Positions 61,748-64,000 of a DNA stretch of 64,000 nt are shown here, in pieces. The first letter of the stretch is position 1; every line of letters starts with the position of its first letter. The position numbers and the translations under genes were made by a program. Source of the stretch: Nocardioides sp. ChNu-153 (GTDB lineage Bacteria; Actinomycetota; Actinomycetes; Propionibacteriales; Nocardioidaceae); assembly GCF_030466625.1 (NCBI RefSeq), contig NZ_JADEVT010000002.1, forward strand, positions 310,001-374,000, given 5' to 3'. Under the pieces are notes generated by a model, which was given only the letters and a program-made list of their open reading frames with translations, made no database searches and was not told the origin of the DNA.

Positions 61748-61802
61748 GCACCGAGGCCCGGTGCCCGCACCACCGGGGTGGTCGGGCACCGGGCCTCGGT
61801 GC
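61748..61802. terminator. Bidirectional terminator, 20-bp hairpin with inner stem
   Basis: 61748-61767 pairs perfectly with 61783-61802 (GCACCGAGGCCCGGTGCCCG); inside, ACCACC (61769-61774) pairs with GGTGGT (61777-61782). Between convergent parA and helicase genes. Confidence 0.88.
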
Positions 61803-61829
61803 GTGCGGCTGTGCTGCCGGCGTGGTCGC

Positions 61830-63497
61830 TCAGGCGTCGGTGGCCGCGGCCGGGGCGGGGGCGTTCGAGCCCTCGCCCGCCGACTCGCCGGCCGGACGAC
61901 CGGCGCCACCGCGGGAGCGGCGACGGCGACGACGCTTCGGGGCGCCGCCCTCGCCACCGCCCTCGCTGCCGCCCTCGGTCGGGCCTGCGGCGGGAGCGGT
62001 CACGGTCGTGGCCGCCCCGGTGCCCGCCCCGGTGGTGGGCGCGTCCCCGTCGACGGCCTGGCCGCTGCGGGTCCGGGTGCGCGTGCGGTTGCGGTTGCCG
62101 GTCGGGCGGTCGCCCTGGCGGCGCTCCCGCGGCTCGCGCGAGGGGGACTCGCGGGGCTCCCGGGGCTTCTCGGGCACGATGCGGCCCTTGGTGCCCTCGG
62201 CGATGCCCATGTCGGTGTAGAGGTGGGCGGAGGTCGAGTAGGTCTCCACCGGCTCGTCGAACGGCAGGTCGAGGGTCTTGTTGATGACCTTCCAGCGCGT
62301 CACGTCGGCCCAGTCGACGAACGTGACGGCGACACCCGTGGCGCCGGCGCGGCCGGTGCGACCGATGCGGTGCACGTAGGTCTTGTCGTCCTCGGGGCAC
62401 GTGTAGTTGATGACGTGGCTGACGCCGGCGACGTCGATGCCGCGGGCCGCGACGTCGGTCGCGACGAGCACGCGCAGCTTGTCCTCGCGGAACTTGGCCA
62501 GCGCCTTCTCGCGCGCGGCCTGCGCCATGTCGCCGTGCAGGGGGCTGGCGGCGAACCCGCGCTCGGCGAGGTCGTCGGCCACCCGCTGCGCCTGGCGCTT
62601 CGTGCGGGTGAAGACGATGACCTTGTCGGAGACCTCGGCCTGCAGGATGCGGCCGATGATCTCGGGCTTGTCGAGGTCGTGCGCCTGGTAGACGAACTGC
62701 GCCGTCGCGGGCACGGTCGCGTTCTCGTACGACGACTCGGCGCGGATGTTCATGGGGGTGCGCATGTGCATGCGGGCCAGCGCGACGATCGCCGAGGGCA
62801 TCGTGGCGGAGAACAGCATGGTCTGGCGCGAGTCCGGCGTCTTCGCGAGCAGCCGCTCGACGTCGGGCAGGAAGCCGAGGTCGAGCATCTCGTCGGCCTC
62901 GTCGAGCACGAGCGAGCGCACGTGCGACAGGTCGAGGGCGCGGCGGTTCGCGAGGTCGAGCAGGCGGCCGGGGGTGCCGACGACGACGTCGACACCGCTC
63001 TCGAGCGCCTCGAGCTGCGGCTCGTAGCCGACGCCGCCGTAGACGGTCAGCACGCGGATGCCGCGGTCGGTGCCCGCCAGCTTGAGGTCGTTCGACACCT
63101 GCAGGGCGAGCTCGCGCGTGGGGGCGACGACGAGGGCCTGCGGCTTGCCGGCCGGCAGCGCGTCGTACCCGGGGTCGCCGGCGGCGACGCAACGCTGGAG
63201 CACCGGGATGCCGAAGGCGAGGGTCTTGCCGGTGCCCGTGCGGGCCTGGCCGATGAGGTCGGTGCCGGCCAGCGCGACCGAGAGGGTCATCTCCTGGATG
63301 GCGAACGGGGTGACGATGCCGGCGCGCTCGAGGGCGTCGCAGATCTGCGGGTGCACGCCGAGCGTGCGGAAGGTGGTGGTCAGTGTCCTCTTCGCTTTCG
63401 TGAGCAGGTCGGTGTGGCCGACCCGTCGACGCGCGCCGCCCGCGGCGCCGGGAGGGGCTTGCGGTTGCGGCGGGAGAAAGAGGTCTGCCACGCACAT
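61830..63497 (-). CDS. DEAD-box RNA helicase
   Basis: 555-aa ATP-dependent RNA helicase. All DEAD-box motifs: Q-motif TPFAIQEMTLSVALAG, Walker A GQARTGTGKTLAFGIP (about 85), PTRELALQVS, GTPGRLLDL, VLDEADEMLDLGF, FSATMPSAI, and C-lobe VFTRTKRQAQRVADDLAE, ATDVAARGIDVAGVSHVINY, YVHRIGRTGRAG. The last 110 residues are Arg/Gly/Pro-rich with RNRTRTRTRSGQ and RRRRRRSRGG, typical RNA-binding tails of cold-shock and ribosome-assembly helicases. Start uncertain: ATG 63497 (MCVADLFLPP) adds 35 unusual residues before LTTTFRTLGVHPQICDALERAG, where most relatives begin; that point has only CTG with AGAGGA close by. Confidence 0.92.
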   Translation of the reverse strand: MCVADLFLPPQPQAPPGAAGGARRRVGHTDLLTKAKRTLTTTFRTLGVHPQICDALERAGIVTPFAIQEMTLSVALAGTDLIGQARTGTGKTLAFGIPVLQRCVAAGDPGYDALPAGKPQALVVAPTRELALQVSNDLKLAGTDRGIRVLTVYGGVGYEPQLEALESGVDVVVGTPGRLLDLANRRALDLSHVRSLVLDEADEMLDLGFLPDVERLLAKTPDSRQTMLFSATMPSAIVALARMHMRTPMNIRAESSYENATVPATAQFVYQAHDLDKPEIIGRILQAEVSDKVIVFTRTKRQAQRVADDLAERGFAASPLHGDMAQAAREKALAKFREDKLRVLVATDVAARGIDVAGVSHVINYTCPEDDKTYVHRIGRTGRAGATGVAVTFVDWADVTRWKVINKTLDLPFDEPVETYSTSAHLYTDMGIAEGTKGRIVPEKPREPRESPSREPRERRQGDRPTGNRNRTRTRTRSGQAVDGDAPTTGAGTGAATTVTAPAAGPTEGGSEGGGEGGAPKRRRRRRSRGGAGRPAGESAGEGSNAPAPAAATDA

Positions 63498-63500
63498 GCC

Positions 63501-63517
63501 GGCGGGGACGTCCCGCC
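63501..63517. promoter_or_regulatory. Inverted repeat before the helicase start
   Basis: GGCGGG-GACGT-CCCGCC directly upstream of the ATG at 63497; a hairpin here could hide the start region. Upstream of it, minus-strand TACACT (63601-63606) is a candidate -10 giving a leader of about 100 nt. Confidence 0.3.
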
Positions 63518-63611
63518 GATCACCGGGTGCGGTCCCGCGTCGGCCGTCCGGGGGTCCGGGTGGGGCTCAGGAGGGGCGCGGGGTGCGCTCGGTGCCACCC
63601 AGTGTATCGCC

Positions 63612-63617
63612 TAGGCT
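63612..63617 (+). promoter_or_regulatory. Leaderless -10 box of the ferritin-like gene
   Basis: TAGGCT, 7 nt before ATG 63625. Confidence 0.5.
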
Positions 63618-63624
63618 GCGCCGC

Positions 63625-64000
63625 ATGAGCGATTCCCCCGCCGGCGCCCCCTCCGCCGCGCTCGAGGACCCGGTGTACCGGGCCGCGGTCGTGGACCTCC
63701 TGGGCGCCGTGGCGTACGGCGAGATCTCCGCGTTCGAGCGCCTGGCGGAGGACGCCAAGCTCGCGCCGACGCTCGAGGACAAGCTCGAGCTCGCCACCCT
63801 CGCGGCCAGCCAGCTCGCCGAGCTGGACGCGCTGCGCGAGCGGCTCGTCGAGCTGGGGGCCGACCCGTTCGAGGCCATGGCCCCGTTCCGGCGGCCCATC
63901 GAGGACTTCCACCGCCACACCGCCCCCGCCGACTGGTGGGAGAGCCTCGTCAAGGCGTACGTCGGGGACGGGCTCGCCGCTGACTTCTACCGCGAGGTCG
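63625..64000 (+). CDS. Ferritin-like fold protein, cut by the window end
   Basis: First 125 residues of a predicted four-helix-bundle protein: DPVYRAAVVDLLGAVAYGEISAFERLAEDAK (helix A with a Glu in the metal-type position), TLEDKLELATLAASQLAELDALRERLVELG (helix B, EDKLE...), then DPFEAMAPFRRPIEDFHRHTAPADWWESLVKAYVGDGLAADFYREV (helix C start, Glu and His ligands possible). This matches the actinobacterial 'ferritin-like fold-containing protein' family that adjoins a DEAD-box helicase, related to MiaE-type hydroxylases. Divergent from the helicase. The start is fixed by a leaderless -10. Confidence 0.8.
   Translation, partial: MSDSPAGAPSAALEDPVYRAAVVDLLGAVAYGEISAFERLAEDAKLAPTLEDKLELATLAASQLAELDALRERLVELGADPFEAMAPFRRPIEDFHRHTAPADWWESLVKAYVGDGLAADFYREV

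Overview
The window is a very GC-rich, gene-dense chromosomal segment from an actinobacterium. GTG starts, 4-nt ATGA/GTGA gene overlaps and many leaderless genes (a TANNNT-like -10 box 6-8 nt before the start codon) are everywhere. The gene order ahcY-mtrA-mtrB-lpqB-comF-hpf-(regulator)-(glycosylase)-secA, the pair glnA2-glnE, the run DUF5719/zincin-like/DUF3499/manB/Trm112/SIS, and the run MgtE-like/DUF1003/mrp/tatB are all actinobacterial core neighbourhoods (compare Mycobacterium and Streptomyces). The accessory gene content looks most like Nocardioidaceae, which is an inference. I see no phage, plasmid, insertion sequence, CRISPR array, rRNA or tRNA gene.

Layout. 1-3960: a TPP-dependent pyruvate oxidase-like gene and an M23 peptidase gene, both broken by an apparent single-base frameshift; a 37-aa basic protein; a HhH-GPD protein lacking the catalytic lysine; a PPOX-fold protein. 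4109-4518: RNase P RNA (rnpB, minus strand), divergent from a TPR gene that has a SigR/SigH-type promoter. 5085-8514: the three-gene set transglutaminase / alpha-E / circularly permuted ATP-grasp, followed by map, panB and a zinc dehydrogenase. 11877-22161: small membrane protein, nadE, a BLUF photoreceptor coupled to nadE, glnA2, glnE and a large helicase with a GEP-repeat insert and a hydrophobic hairpin. 22226-30719: cell-envelope and mannose metabolism genes (membrane GT2, DUF5719, zincin-like, DUF3499, manB, Trm112, SIS). 30798-44480: DUF808, ahcY, MtrAB-LpqB, comF, hpf, NarL-type regulator, YcaQ-like glycosylase, secA. 44564-49953: Rv3235-like protein (SecA accessory neighbourhood), LysM protein, Sm-like hypothetical, tatB, mrp, DUF1003, MgtE-like sensor. 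50094-64000: acyl-CoA dehydrogenase, two paralogous Ser/Thr kinases, MaoC-type hydratase, DUF885 peptidase, histidine phosphatase, DUF6758, PHP phosphoesterase, SDR, orphan ParA, DEAD-box RNA helicase, and a ferritin-like gene cut by the window end.

How the genes work together. Nitrogen and NAD metabolism (nadE, glnA2, glnE) cluster with a blue-light sensor. Envelope growth is served by mannose-phosphate enzymes, the MtrAB-LpqB signalling system, the membrane glycosyltransferase, LysM and M23 proteins, two receptor kinases and both protein-export routes (secA, tatB). RNA and ribosome upkeep is represented by rnpB, hpf, Trm112 and the DEAD helicase. The ATP-grasp/alpha-E/transglutaminase set is the least understood conserved system here. 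No stretch over 300 bases is without a gene; the longest is 38646-38934, described below. Perfect long hairpins at 1602-1640, 44501-44541, 51331-51367 and 61748-61802 look like terminators, three of them between convergent genes.
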